Shown here: positions 15,559 to 24,525 of the stretch, piece after piece
Numbering within the stretch: the first letter of the stretch is position 1
How the letters are laid out: the number at the start of each line of letters is the position of its first letter
NCBI RefSeq assembly: GCF_002754195.1
Contig: NZ_PEEU01000001.1
Coordinates: 5,146,001 to 5,210,000 of the forward strand
Reading direction: 5' to 3'
DNA: 64,000 nt
Source of the DNA: Flavobacterium sp. 9
Lineage (GTDB): Bacteria > Bacteroidota > Bacteroidia > Flavobacteriales > Flavobacteriaceae
Notes under the pieces: model-generated
What the model was told of the DNA's origin: nothing
Databases searched by the model: none
Seen by the model: only the letters and a program-made list of their open reading frames with translations
Made by a program: the position numbers and the translations under genes

Positions 15559-17073
15559 ATGAATGAAATCCATTATATAAGTACTGAAACTTTAAGTTTA
15601 GAAGCTTTACAAGAAATTATTGTTAATCAAAAAACACTTGAATTATCAGAAGAAGCTAAAGTAAATGTGCAAAAATGCCGCGATTATTTAGATAAAAAAA
15701 TGGCATCACATTCTGAACCTATTTATGGTATAAATACTGGTTTTGGATCACTTTATAGTGTAAAAATTTCAAATGAAAACTTGTCTAAACTTCAGGAAAA
15801 CCTGGTAAAATCACACGCATGTGGAACTGGTGAAGAAGTTCCTGCAGAGATTGTGAAAATGATGTTGTTGCTTAAAATTCAATCTTTAAGCTACGGTCAT
15901 TCAGGAATTCAATTGCAAACATTACAGCGTTTGGTTGATTTCTATAATAATGATATTCTACCTATAATTTATACACAGGGTTCACTTGGAGCTTCGGGAG
16001 ATTTGGCGCCATTGGCACATTTATCTTTGCCATTATTGGGAGAAGGAGAAGTACTTTTTGAAGGTAAAAAAGTAGCTTCTGCCGAAGTTTTAAAACATTT
16101 TAATTGGGAACCAATCGTTTTACAATCCAAAGAAGGTTTGGCTTTATTAAACGGAACTCAGTTTATGAGTGCTTATGGAGCTCATATTTTATTGAAAGCT
16201 TATAAATATTCTTATTTAGCAGATTTAATCGGAACAATTTCTTTAGAAGGTTTTGATGGAAGAATCGAGCCTTTCAACGAATTGATTCATTTTATACGTC
16301 CTCACAAAGGTCAAATTGTTACGGCTCAACGTGTGAATGAGTTTCTTGAAGGAAGTGAAATCATTACTCAGGAGAAAAAACATGTTCAGGATCCGTATTC
16401 TTTCCGTTGTATTCCTCAGGTTCATGGAGCTTCAAAAGATGCGATTGATTATGTTCGAAAAGTATTCAAAACTGAGATTAATTCGGTTACAGATAATCCA
16501 AATATATTTATTGAATCAGATCAAATTATCTCTGGCGGAAATTTCCACGGACAACCTTTGGCTTTAGCCTTAGATTTTATGGCAATTGCTTTGGCAGAAT
16601 TAGGTAGTATTTCTGAAAGAAGAACATATCAATTGATTTCTGGTTTGCGTAATCTTCCTGCATTTTTGGTTGATAATCCGGGATTAAATTCAGGATTTAT
16701 GATTCCGCAATATACGGCGGCAAGTATTGCAAGTCAAAACAAACAATTGGCAACTCCGTCAAGTATAGATAGTATTGTTTCAAGCAATGGACAAGAAGAT
16801 CACGTAAGTATGGGAGCAAACGGAGCTACAAAAGCTTTGCGTGTTATGGATAATCTTGAGCGTATTTTGGCAATCGAGTTGATGAATGCTTCACAGGCGA
16901 TTGCTTACAGAGAACCTTTGAAATCGAGTGATTTTATTGAGATGTTTTTGAGCAGTTACAGAGAGGTTGTGCCGTTGGTAAAAGAGGATAGAATCTTACA
17001 TTATGACATTGAAAAGACGGTTTCGTTTTTAAATAGTTTCCAAATTGAAAACGATTTGTTAACAATGGCTTAA
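15559..17073 (+). CDS. hutH: Histidine ammonia-lyase (aromatic amino acid lyase family)
   Basis: 504 residues from ATG 15559. It would deaminate L-histidine to urocanate. The MIO-forming Ala-Ser-Gly triad is at 145-147 in GSLGASGDLAP. YGINTGFGSL (active-site Tyr about 56), the substrate-selectivity pair Ser-His (KSHACGTG, 85-86), RCIPQVHGA, SVTDNPNIF and GGNFHGQPLA are all present. Ser-His and the overall length favour histidine over tyrosine/phenylalanine lyases. No hutU, hutI or hutG is adjacent, so the pathway is split or the enzyme has another job. The gene downstream has its own promoter element. Confidence 0.82.
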   Translation: MNEIHYISTETLSLEALQEIIVNQKTLELSEEAKVNVQKCRDYLDKKMASHSEPIYGINTGFGSLYSVKISNENLSKLQENLVKSHACGTGEEVPAEIVKMMLLLKIQSLSYGHSGIQLQTLQRLVDFYNNDILPIIYTQGSLGASGDLAPLAHLSLPLLGEGEVLFEGKKVASAEVLKHFNWEPIVLQSKEGLALLNGTQFMSAYGAHILLKAYKYSYLADLIGTISLEGFDGRIEPFNELIHFIRPHKGQIVTAQRVNEFLEGSEIITQEKKHVQDPYSFRCIPQVHGASKDAIDYVRKVFKTEINSVTDNPNIFIESDQIISGGNFHGQPLALALDFMAIALAELGSISERRTYQLISGLRNLPAFLVDNPGLNSGFMIPQYTAASIASQNKQLATPSSIDSIVSSNGQEDHVSMGANGATKALRVMDNLERILAIELMNASQAIAYREPLKSSDFIEMFLSSYREVVPLVKEDRILHYDIEKTVSFLNSFQIENDLLTMA

Positions 17074-17094
17074 CATGGTAAAATAATATTGAAG

Positions 17095-17102
17095 TAATTT
17101 TG
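17095..17102 (+). promoter_or_regulatory. -7 element (TAATTTTG) of the phosphate-transport pair
   Basis: Exact TAnnTTTG match in the 48-base gap after hutH, 20 bases before the ATG at 17122. It suggests the PhoU-like/PiT pair is transcribed separately from hutH. Confidence 0.5.
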
Positions 17103-17121
17103 CACTATCAAAAATAAAAAA

Positions 17122-17766
17122 ATGTCAATAAACAGTATTTTCCAATTTTTAGTTCCGAAAGACAAAAAATTCTTTCCACTTTTTGAAGAGGCTTCAAGCA
17201 ATTTAATTGAATTAGCTTCTAATTTACACGAAGCTGTAAACCTTCCATTGAAAGAAAGAGAAGTTCTTTTTCAAAAGATTGATGAGTTAGAGCAAAGAGG
17301 AGAAGACATTACACGTCAGACCAATCTTGAATTGAGCAGAAACTTCATTACTCCATTTGATAGAGAGGATATTCATACATTAATTACTTCAATTGATAAC
17401 GTTGCTGATTACCTTCACGGTGCAGCAAGCAGAATGAGATTGTATCAAGTTGATAAGATTACAAAATCTATCAGAAAGATGACAGAAATCAACCTTGAAG
17501 CTTGTCAAAACATTGACAGTGCTGTAAAAGAGTTGAGCAACTTAAAAAACATGAACATTATTAAAGAAGCTTGTGCCAGAATTAATAAACTGGAAAACAA
17601 GTCTGATAACGTTTATAACAAAGCAGTTTTTGAAATTTTTGAAAACGAAACAGACGCTAAAAATATTATTAAATATAAAGAAGTGTTATCTGTTTTAGAA
17701 TCAGCAACAGACAAATGTAAGAGTGTTGCGAATATACTAGAATCTATTTCTGTAAAACATTCTTAA
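17122..17766 (+). CDS. DUF47 / PhoU-like phosphate transport regulator
   Basis: 214 residues, all-helical, of the DUF47 (PhoU_div, TIGR00153-like) family. The N-terminus has FLVPKDKKFFPLFEEAS, a typical opening of this family. The metal/phosphate-binding helix pattern is visible in IDELEQRGEDITRQTNLEL and in FDREDIHTLITSIDNVADYL, with a matching second half (INKLENKSDNVYNKAVFEIF). Members are usually next to PiT transporters and are thought to control them. Here the pit gene starts 33 bases after the stop, the standard pairing. The protein is cytoplasmic. Confidence 0.9.
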   Translation: MSINSIFQFLVPKDKKFFPLFEEASSNLIELASNLHEAVNLPLKEREVLFQKIDELEQRGEDITRQTNLELSRNFITPFDREDIHTLITSIDNVADYLHGAASRMRLYQVDKITKSIRKMTEINLEACQNIDSAVKELSNLKNMNIIKEACARINKLENKSDNVYNKAVFEIFENETDAKNIIKYKEVLSVLESATDKCKSVANILESISVKHS

Positions 17767-17799
17767 ATTCAATTTATTTCATTCTGAAGTTATAATTTT

Positions 17800-19143
17800 A
17801 TGACGCTACTTATAATTATTATAGTATTAGCTTTAATTTTTGATTACATCAATGGTTTTCATGATGCGGCAAATGCTATAGCTACCGTTGTTGCTACAAA
17901 GGTTTTAACGCCTTTTCAGGCCGTTCTTTGGGCAGCATTTTTTAACTTTCTGGCTTACTGGGTTTTCGGATTTGGTGTTGCGGATACTGTTGCAAAAACA
18001 GCCCACACTATGGAGATTAACCTTGTTGTTATTCTGGCTGGGGTTATTGCAGCGATTTGTTGGAATTTATTGACTTGGTGGTTAGGAATACCTTCAAGTT
18101 CTTCACATACATTAATTGGTGGTTTTGCCGGAGCTGCAGTTGCTCACGCAATCGCTGTACATGGTTTTTCTGGTTATGTTGGCGAAGATGGAGCTACTCA
18201 TTATTGGTACGAAATCGTAAGCTGGTATAAAGCCGGAAAAGATGGCGGAATGCCGTCAGGGGTTATTATCATTATTGCTTTCATTGTTTTAGCACCATTA
18301 TTGGGAGCGTTAGCTTCTTATTTAATTTCGATCTGGTTGCTAAATGCTTCTCGTAAAATTATCGGACCTAAAATATTCACAGTAGCTTTAATGATTGCTA
18401 CCGTTTGGTTTGTTTATCATCAAATGGTTCCTTATGAAGAGATATTGAAAAACGGAAAACCTAGATTTGAATCTCACTTTTGGAGTGTAGCTTTTGATCC
18501 GCACAATATTAAATGGTTTTTAGTTGCTTTTATTATCTTAACAGTAAGTGCTTTTTGTTTAATATTCAGTAGTTTGAACCTTCATCAGGCAGATGCTGCT
18601 TTAAAGAAAATGCAATTGTTATCTTCTGCAGCCTTTAGTTTAGGACACGGAGGAAATGATTCTCAAAAAGTAATGGGTATTATTGCTGCTGCTGTAGCGG
18701 TGTATATTCACACTAATCCAGGTGTTCATATGGATTCTTGGTTAGATGTTGTTTTACCAAATGATGATTTGGGTGTAAAAGGAGTAATGCCGGGTTGGAT
18801 TCCATTAGCATGTTATTCTGCTATTGCTGCAGGAACTTTGAGTGGTGGTTGGAAAATTGTGAAAACAATGGGTTCTAAAATCACAAAAGTAACTTCGTTT
18901 GAAGGTGTAGCTGCTGAAACTGCTGGAGCTTTGACGCTTTACTTTACTGAGCACTTAAAAATTCCGGTAAGTACAACGCATACAATTACAGGTTCTATTA
19001 TCGGAGTTGGATTAACAAAACGTGTATCTGCAGTTCGTTGGGGAGTAACCGTAAGTTTGATTTGGGCTTGGATTTTGACTATTCCTATTTCGGCTATTCT
19101 AGCAGGATTGGTTTACTTTATCTTAAGCGTATTTATTTCATAG
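17800..19143 (+). CDS. pit: PiT-family inorganic phosphate transporter
   Basis: 447 residues with about ten membrane segments. The two inverted PiT signatures are clear: DYINGFHDAANAIATVVAT near the N-terminus and LGHGGNDSQKVMGIIAAA in the second half. The two serine/His gate motifs are also present (PSSSSHTLIGGFAGA and PVSTTHTITGSIIGVG). It is a low-affinity symporter of metal phosphate or phosphate with H+/Na+ in the inner membrane. A large periplasmic/central loop separates the halves, as in bacterial PitA. It forms a two-gene unit with the upstream DUF47 gene and ends at a strong terminator. Confidence 0.92.
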   Translation: MTLLIIIIVLALIFDYINGFHDAANAIATVVATKVLTPFQAVLWAAFFNFLAYWVFGFGVADTVAKTAHTMEINLVVILAGVIAAICWNLLTWWLGIPSSSSHTLIGGFAGAAVAHAIAVHGFSGYVGEDGATHYWYEIVSWYKAGKDGGMPSGVIIIIAFIVLAPLLGALASYLISIWLLNASRKIIGPKIFTVALMIATVWFVYHQMVPYEEILKNGKPRFESHFWSVAFDPHNIKWFLVAFIILTVSAFCLIFSSLNLHQADAALKKMQLLSSAAFSLGHGGNDSQKVMGIIAAAVAVYIHTNPGVHMDSWLDVVLPNDDLGVKGVMPGWIPLACYSAIAAGTLSGGWKIVKTMGSKITKVTSFEGVAAETAGALTLYFTEHLKIPVSTTHTITGSIIGVGLTKRVSAVRWGVTVSLIWAWILTIPISAILAGLVYFILSVFIS

Positions 19144-19193
19144 TAAAATGATTATTGTAAAATGTGAGATCTAAAATCGCATTTTGTCAACAT

Positions 19194-19231
19194 AAAAAAA
19201 AGCTGGTTTCAATTTGAAACCAGCTTTTTTT
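19194..19231 (+). terminator. Strong terminator after pit
   Basis: Near-perfect hairpin AAAAAAAGCTGGTTTCAA / TTTGAAACCAGCTTTTTTT with almost no loop. T-runs on both strands make it bidirectional. Confidence 0.85.
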
Positions 19232-19575
19232 ATGAATAAATTCCAATCTTTTTAAATTCCAACTCATCAATACAAAAACCTGTGGGAAAACATAAAATAT
19301 TTTGTGTAGGTTAATCATTTTAAACGCAAAGCACGCTAAGATTTTTGTCTAATGGTATGTTTAAAAACACAAAGTTCGCAAAGCTTTGTGTTGATTTAGC
19401 TTTGCGAACTTTATGTTTTATGAAATCCGACACCGATATGTATAAAGATAACTTTGCAAACTTTGCGGTAAAATCTATCTTTAATTTTTATAGCTCCACA
19501 AGTTTTTACATTAATCTATTTCAACTCTGAACGTTATCCTGTTGGAATGTGGAATTTAAAATTTGGAATTTTTAT
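19232..19575. repeat. Gap with CGCAAAG-type dispersed repeats
   Basis: Between convergent genes. Holds several copies of the AACGCAAAG / GTTCGCAAAGCTTTG motif in both orientations (19323-19475), forming imperfect hairpins (CAAAGTTCGCAAAGCT with AGCTTTGCGAACTTT). A 61-codon open frame across them is an accident of the repeats. Confidence 0.6.
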
Positions 19576-20097
19576 TCAAGATTGTTTTTGTAAATTCTTT
19601 CGATTGTGTTTTCGTTTATAATGCGTTTGTTTCAGATTCTTTTTATCTTCTGAAATAATGCTTATTGAGCCATCAATTTCTAACATAGCGAGCTTTACAT
19701 CTGCGAAAAATTCAATTCCGTGTTCACGCATTGCTTCTTTTAATTCATCATGTGAGATGTCTAATTTGCTTAATGCTGAAAAATCAAGCTTTCCGTCATG
19801 GATTAAAATCTCAGGTTTGTCTAAAAGTAAATTGTTTAGAATTTTGTATTTGTGCGTTAGTTTTTTGATAATGTAATTAATTATGAATAAAGCCAAAGCA
19901 GCAATTAATCCTCCTGAAAGACTCGTGTCAGGTCCGACCATTGCATTTTGAACGGAATTACTAATTAATAAAATCAGAATAATATCGGCAGTATTTAATT
20001 GGGAAAGTTCTTTTTTGCCGAAAATTCGCAAAGCAATTGTCATGAAAAAATAGACAGCGAGACTTCTTATAATGATATCTAAATAAGGGGAAAGCAT
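19576..20097 (-). CDS. DUF421 (YetF-like) membrane protein
   Basis: 173 residues from the ATG at 20097. A longer frame to 20157 is rejected because it runs through the terminator of the upstream gene. Three membrane segments occupy about 1-80 (LDIIIRSLAVYFFMTIALRIF, then GKKELSQLNTADIILILLIS, then LSGGLIAALALFIINYII). The cytoplasmic C-terminal domain has DKPEILIHDGKLDFSALSK and ELKEAMREHGIEFFADVKLA, the YetF-type motifs. The family role is poorly known (membrane-stress and spore-related proteins in Bacillus). It is a single-gene unit by its position between a terminator and repeats. Confidence 0.85.
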   Translation of the reverse strand: MLSPYLDIIIRSLAVYFFMTIALRIFGKKELSQLNTADIILILLISNSVQNAMVGPDTSLSGGLIAALALFIINYIIKKLTHKYKILNNLLLDKPEILIHDGKLDFSALSKLDISHDELKEAMREHGIEFFADVKLAMLEIDGSISIISEDKKNLKQTHYKRKHNRKNLQKQS

Positions 20098-20123
20098 AAT
20101 TGTTTTTTTTATTAAAGTTAAAT

Positions 20124-20161
20124 AAAAAAGCTTTGTCAAAGTTTTAAACTTTGACAAAGCT
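20124..20161 (-). terminator. Terminator of the RimB-RimK fusion gene
   Basis: Perfect hairpin AGCTTTGTCAAAGTTTT / AAACTTTGACAAAGCT followed by TTTTTT on the minus strand. Its presence fixes the DUF421 start downstream at 20097. Confidence 0.85.
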
Positions 20162-20210
20162 GCTAAATTAATTATATGTTATTAAGTTCGAATGAACTTA
20201 TTTTTAGTTT

Positions 20211-21581
20211 TTATATAAGCTTAAAGTTCTTTTCGATTGCTTTGATCATTTCTCCGGCAATATCTTTGTTTGTTGCGCCTTCGATTCCTTCAAGACCCGG
20301 AGAAGAGTTTACTTCAAGTAATAATGGTCCTTTTGAAGAACGAATAATGTCAACGCCGGCAACTTTTAAATCCATTGCTTTTGCGGCTTTAATCGCGATC
20401 TTTTTTTCTTCGGGAGTAACTTTTATAACAGAAGCAGTTCCGCCAAGGTGAATATTAGCTCTAAATTCTCCCGGCATTGCTTCACGCTGAATTGCTGCGA
20501 CCACTTTTCCGTCGATTACAAAACAACGAATGTCTTTTCCGTTGGCTTCTTTAATGAATTCCTGAACTAATATGTTTGCATTTAAGCTTTTGAAAGCATT
20601 AATAACACTTTCTGCCGCTTTTTTGGTTTCTGCAAGAACAACGCCTTTTCCTTGAGTTCCTTCTAATAATTTTACGATTAAAGGCGAACCTCCAACCATT
20701 TTAATCAAATTGTCAGTATCCAAAGGTGAATTGGCAAAACCAGTTGTTGGAATGTCGATTCCGCTATTCAAAAGCAATTGAAGAGAATATAATTTATCTC
20801 GTGATTGTGTAATGGCTGTAGCCGAATTTAAAACAAAAACCTTCAAAGCTTCAAACTGACGCGTTAAAGCACAACCGTAAAAGGTAATACTTGGACGAAT
20901 TCTAGGAATAATGGCATCGAATTGATTTAGTATTTTTCCGCCACGATAATGAATTTCTGGTGTCTTTGCATCCAATTTCATGTAACATTCCTTGATATTT
21001 AAGAAATGCATTTCATGACCGCGCATTTCGCCTGCTTCCATGATTCTTTTATTGCTGTATAATTCAGGATTACTGGCAAGAAGACCAATTCGCAATCCAG
21101 AAGTTGCTTTTTCAGAGTTTTGGTATAATTCTTTTAAAGATTCAGGAGTTGGCTGACCTAATAAGTATTTTTCTTCGGGATCAACCAAAACACGTCCGCT
21201 CATGGCTTCACGGCCTAAAAGCATACGGAAACCCATTGAATCTCTGTTAGTCAAAGTCATTTCGATTGGCCATTTGATATCGCCAAGTTTAATGTGAGTT
21301 TGGATAACATAACGATGTTCTCTGAATCCGCTTGAACTTTTTACAATTCGCTTATCAACCAGCGGAGCTTCACAATGAATAATGGTTTTGATGTTATTCT
21401 GAATAGGATTAATATCAAATTTTACCCAATTGGTATCATTTTTAATAAAAGGAGCTATGTTTATGGCGTGCATTGCCGAAGTTTTGGCACCAGAGTCCAC
21501 ACGAGCCTTGATCGTTGGAATTCCTAGTTCTGGAAATGAGCACCATTCTTCGCTACCTAAAATGACTTTGTTTTGAAGCAT
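20211..21581 (-). CDS. rimK: RimB-like aspartic protease fused to RimK-like ATP-grasp glutamate ligase
   Basis: 456 residues. Residues 1-150 match the RimB/RloA2 'ATP-dependent zinc protease' (DUF785-type, retropepsin-like) family: [29 protein letters not shown] (catalytic Asp in DSGA) and MLLGREAM. From about 160 a RimK-type ATP-grasp ligase follows: [55 protein letters not shown] (ATP-binding Lys/Gly loop), [17 protein letters not shown] and [14 protein letters not shown] (Mg-binding Asn). RimK adds glutamates to the C-terminus of ribosomal protein S6, and RimB trims such tails, so one polypeptide would hold writer and eraser. Substrate here is inferred. It is monocistronic between two terminators. 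Confidence 0.85.
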   Translation of the reverse strand: MLQNKVILGSEEWCSFPELGIPTIKARVDSGAKTSAMHAINIAPFIKNDTNWVKFDINPIQNNIKTIIHCEAPLVDKRIVKSSSGFREHRYVIQTHIKLGDIKWPIEMTLTNRDSMGFRMLLGREAMSGRVLVDPEEKYLLGQPTPESLKELYQNSEKATSGLRIGLLASNPELYSNKRIMEAGEMRGHEMHFLNIKECYMKLDAKTPEIHYRGGKILNQFDAIIPRIRPSITFYGCALTRQFEALKVFVLNSATAITQSRDKLYSLQLLLNSGIDIPTTGFANSPLDTDNLIKMVGGSPLIVKLLEGTQGKGVVLAETKKAAESVINAFKSLNANILVQEFIKEANGKDIRCFVIDGKVVAAIQREAMPGEFRANIHLGGTASVIKVTPEEKKIAIKAAKAMDLKVAGVDIIRSSKGPLLLEVNSSPGLEGIEGATNKDIAGEMIKAIEKNFKLI

Positions 21582-21653
21582 ACGTTATATTTTATTATAG
21601 AATTTAATAGCCAAAAATAGCTATTTGCTTTTACTAAAGATAGTAAATTATCT

Positions 21654-21691
21654 AAAAAAAATACCCGTTATGTTATGAAAACGTAACGGGT
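21654..21691 (-). terminator. Terminator of clpC
   Basis: ACCCGTTA and TAACGGGT arms with a 13-base loop, followed by a T-run (ATTTTTTT) on the minus strand, 30 bases after the clpC stop. Confidence 0.75.
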
Positions 21692-21721
21692 TTGTTATTT
21701 CTGTTATAAAACTTAACTATC

Positions 21722-24268
21722 TTATTGATTTGTTGGTTCTTCAGCTTTATGTATTTCTACTGAAAGTTCTTGAGAATCATCTTTCAAATCCATTAAGATT
21801 TCGTCACCTGAATGTATTTTTGAAGTTATGATTTCTTCTGCTAACAAATCTTCAACATATTTCTGAATTGCTCTTTTTAGAGGTCTTGCTCCAAATTGTC
21901 TGTCAAAGCCTTTTTCTGCAATAAATGCTTTTGCTTTGTCAGTAAGATTAAGCTTGTAACCTAATTCAGCAATACGAGAATAAAGTTTTGCAAGTTCGAT
22001 ATCGATAATCAAATCAATGTCACCTTTTTCTAATGCGTTGAATACGATTACGTCATCAATTCTGTTTAAGAATTCTGGTGCGAAAGTTTTTTTCAATGCA
22101 TTTTCGATAATGCTTTTTGAGTTTTCATCGGCTTGAGCCACTTTTGCAGCAGTTCCGAATCCTACACCTTGTCCAAAATCTTTTAATTGACGTGCTCCAA
22201 CGTTAGAAGTCATGATAATGATAGTGTTTTTAAAGTCGATTTTGCGACCTAAACTATCTGTCAAATATCCATCATCAAGAACCTGAAGCATCATATTGAA
22301 TACATCCGGATGCGCTTTTTCGATCTCATCCAAAAGAACAACACAATATGGTTTTCTACGAACTTTTTCAGTCAATTGTCCACCTTCTTCGTAACCTACG
22401 TATCCCGGAGGCGCTCCAACTAAACGAGAGATTGCAAATTTCTCCATGTATTCACTCATGTCAATACGAACTAAAGCATCTTCTGAATCGAATAATTCTT
22501 TTGCAAGAACTTTTGCTAATTGTGTTTTACCAACTCCGGTCTGACCTAAGAAAATGAACGAACCAATTGGTTTGTTAGGATCTTTAAGTCCGGCTCTGTT
22601 ACGTTGAATAGAACGTGCAATTTTAAGAACAGCTTCGTTTTGACCAATTACTTTATTCTGAATCAATTCAGGTAATTTAGCTAGTTTATTACTTTCTGTT
22701 TGTGCAATTCTGTTTACAGGAATTCCAGTCATCATAGAAACAACATCGGCTACATTATCTTCTGTAACTTCAATTCTGTTGTTTTTAGAATCTTCTTCCC
22801 ATTGTTCTTGTGCAACCGCAAGATCTTTTTCGATGCGTTTTTCATCATCGCGAAGTTTGGCAGCCTCTTCGTATTTTTGTTTTTTAACTACCATGTTCTT
22901 CATTTCACGAACTTCTTCTAACTGACGTTCTAAATCAAGAATTTGTTTAGGAACATCAATGTTAGTAATGTGTACGCGAGATCCGGCTTCGTCAAGAGCA
23001 TCAATAGCTTTGTCTGGTAAGAAACGCTCAGACATATATCTGTTTGTTAATTTAACACAAGCTTCAATTGCTTCCTGAGTATAAGTTACATTGTGGTGAT
23101 CTTCGTATTTGTCTTTTACATTGTTCAAAATTGCAATCGTTTCTTCAACAGAAGTTGGTTCAACAATTACTTTTTGAAAACGTCTTTCAAGGGCACCATC
23201 TTTCTCAATATATTGTCTGTACTCATCAAGAGTAGTTGCACCAATACATTGAATTTCGCCTCTTGCTAAAGCAGGTTTGAACATGTTTGAAGCATCAAGA
23301 GATCCTGTTGCTCCACCAGCGCCTACGATAGTATGAATTTCGTCAATGAAAAGAATAATGTCATCATTTTTCTCCAGCTCGTTCATCACGGCTTTCATTC
23401 TTTCTTCAAACTGACCGCGGTATTTTGTTCCGGCAACTAAACTTGCCAAATCAAGCGTTACTACACGTTTGTGGAAAAGAATACGAGATACTTTCTTTTG
23501 AATGATACGTAGTGCCAGTCCTTCTGCAATAGCAGATTTACCAACTCCAGGTTCTCCAATAAGAAGTGGGTTGTTCTTTTTTCTACGGCTTAAGATTTGC
23601 GAAACACGTTCAATTTCTTTTTCGCGTCCTACAACCGGATCTAGTTTTCCTTCCTCAGCCATTTCTGTTAAATCTCTCCCAAAATTATCTAATACCGGAG
23701 TTTTAGATTTTTTGTTTGACTTATTGGCGGGATTGTTAAAACTACTTTCTTTAAGACTGTCATCTTGTCCTGAATCGTCATTATACGATTCGTTTCTTGG
23801 CAAGTTTTCTAAGAATTCTTCTTCGTTTGGAGTCATATTTAAATATTGTTCTTTAGCTATGTCATAATCTATTTTTAGTTTATTCAACAGCTTGGTTGTT
23901 GGATCGTTTTCGTTTCGTAAGATGCATAGAAGCAAATGAGCTGTGCTAATCGACGAGCTTTGAAATACTTTAGCTTCAAGAAAAGTGGTCTTCAGGGCTC
24001 TTTCTGCCTGTCGGGTAAGATGAAGGTTTTTCTTTTCGGCATTCACTTCAACGCTCTGGTTGGCTGGACTCAGTATTTCTACCTTCCTGCGTAAATGGTC
24101 TAAATCGACTGCTAGGTTATTAAGTATATGAATAGCTTTTCCGTTTCCATCCCTTAAAATGCCTAGCATTAGATGTTCAGTACCAATAAAGTCGTGTCCT
24201 AAGCGAAGGGCTTCTTCTTTACTGTATGTAATAACATCTTTTACTCTTGGTGAAAAATTATCATCCAT
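21722..24268 (-). CDS. clpC: ClpC-type ATP-dependent Clp protease ATP-binding subunit
   Basis: 848 residues. The Clp N-domain repeats are at about 1-145 (SYSKEEALRLGHDFIGTEHLMLGIL-type layout). AAA1 has Walker A GEPGVGKSAIAEG and Walker B IILFIDEIHT. The middle carries a UVR-type segment (KKQKYEEAAKLRDDEKRIEKD), which marks ClpC rather than ClpA or ClpB. AAA2 has GQTGVGKTQLAK and VVLLDEIEKAHPD, and the C-terminal D2-small domain ends in an acidic tail. It unfolds substrates for ClpP in the cytoplasm and is part of the heat and protein-stress response in many bacteria. It is divergent from gyrA across about 257 bases. No CIRCE-like inverted repeat was seen upstream. Confidence 0.95.
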   Translation of the reverse strand: MDDNFSPRVKDVITYSKEEALRLGHDFIGTEHLMLGILRDGNGKAIHILNNLAVDLDHLRRKVEILSPANQSVEVNAEKKNLHLTRQAERALKTTFLEAKVFQSSSISTAHLLLCILRNENDPTTKLLNKLKIDYDIAKEQYLNMTPNEEEFLENLPRNESYNDDSGQDDSLKESSFNNPANKSNKKSKTPVLDNFGRDLTEMAEEGKLDPVVGREKEIERVSQILSRRKKNNPLLIGEPGVGKSAIAEGLALRIIQKKVSRILFHKRVVTLDLASLVAGTKYRGQFEERMKAVMNELEKNDDIILFIDEIHTIVGAGGATGSLDASNMFKPALARGEIQCIGATTLDEYRQYIEKDGALERRFQKVIVEPTSVEETIAILNNVKDKYEDHHNVTYTQEAIEACVKLTNRYMSERFLPDKAIDALDEAGSRVHITNIDVPKQILDLERQLEEVREMKNMVVKKQKYEEAAKLRDDEKRIEKDLAVAQEQWEEDSKNNRIEVTEDNVADVVSMMTGIPVNRIAQTESNKLAKLPELIQNKVIGQNEAVLKIARSIQRNRAGLKDPNKPIGSFIFLGQTGVGKTQLAKVLAKELFDSEDALVRIDMSEYMEKFAISRLVGAPPGYVGYEEGGQLTEKVRRKPYCVVLLDEIEKAHPDVFNMMLQVLDDGYLTDSLGRKIDFKNTIIIMTSNVGARQLKDFGQGVGFGTAAKVAQADENSKSIIENALKKTFAPEFLNRIDDVIVFNALEKGDIDLIIDIELAKLYSRIAELGYKLNLTDKAKAFIAEKGFDRQFGARPLKRAIQKYVEDLLAEEIITSKIHSGDEILMDLKDDSQELSVEIHKAEEPTNQ

Positions 24269-24286
24269 AATATATAATTGGTATTG

Positions 24287-24294
24287 TAAATTTA
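24287..24294 (-). promoter_or_regulatory. Candidate -7 element (TAAATTTA) of clpC
   Basis: One mismatch from TAnnTTTG, with a TTTTTG about 20 bases upstream that could be the -33 element. It lies about 20 bases before the clpC ATG. Confidence 0.35.
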
Positions 24295-24525
24295 GTGAAT
24301 TACAGTTTGAAAAACAAAAACCGTACCCTTCGAGATCTCCTGACAGCTAAGAGACAAAAAAAAAACAATAAAAGCGTTAAAATACGCTTAATTTATTAAC
24401 TAAAAGCTAAAATAAAGTTGTTAATAAATCATTGAAATAAGTGTAAGTAAATAGCTGAAAAAATTCCAAAAAAACGTATCTTGGCACGCTTTGAAACTAA
24501 TATAATTATTTAAACATAACAACTT

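Noticed and set aside
20098..20157. 20-residue N-terminal extension of the DUF421 protein
   Set aside because: It reads through the perfect terminator hairpin of the RimB-RimK gene; the DUF421 proteins normally begin at the membrane segment.
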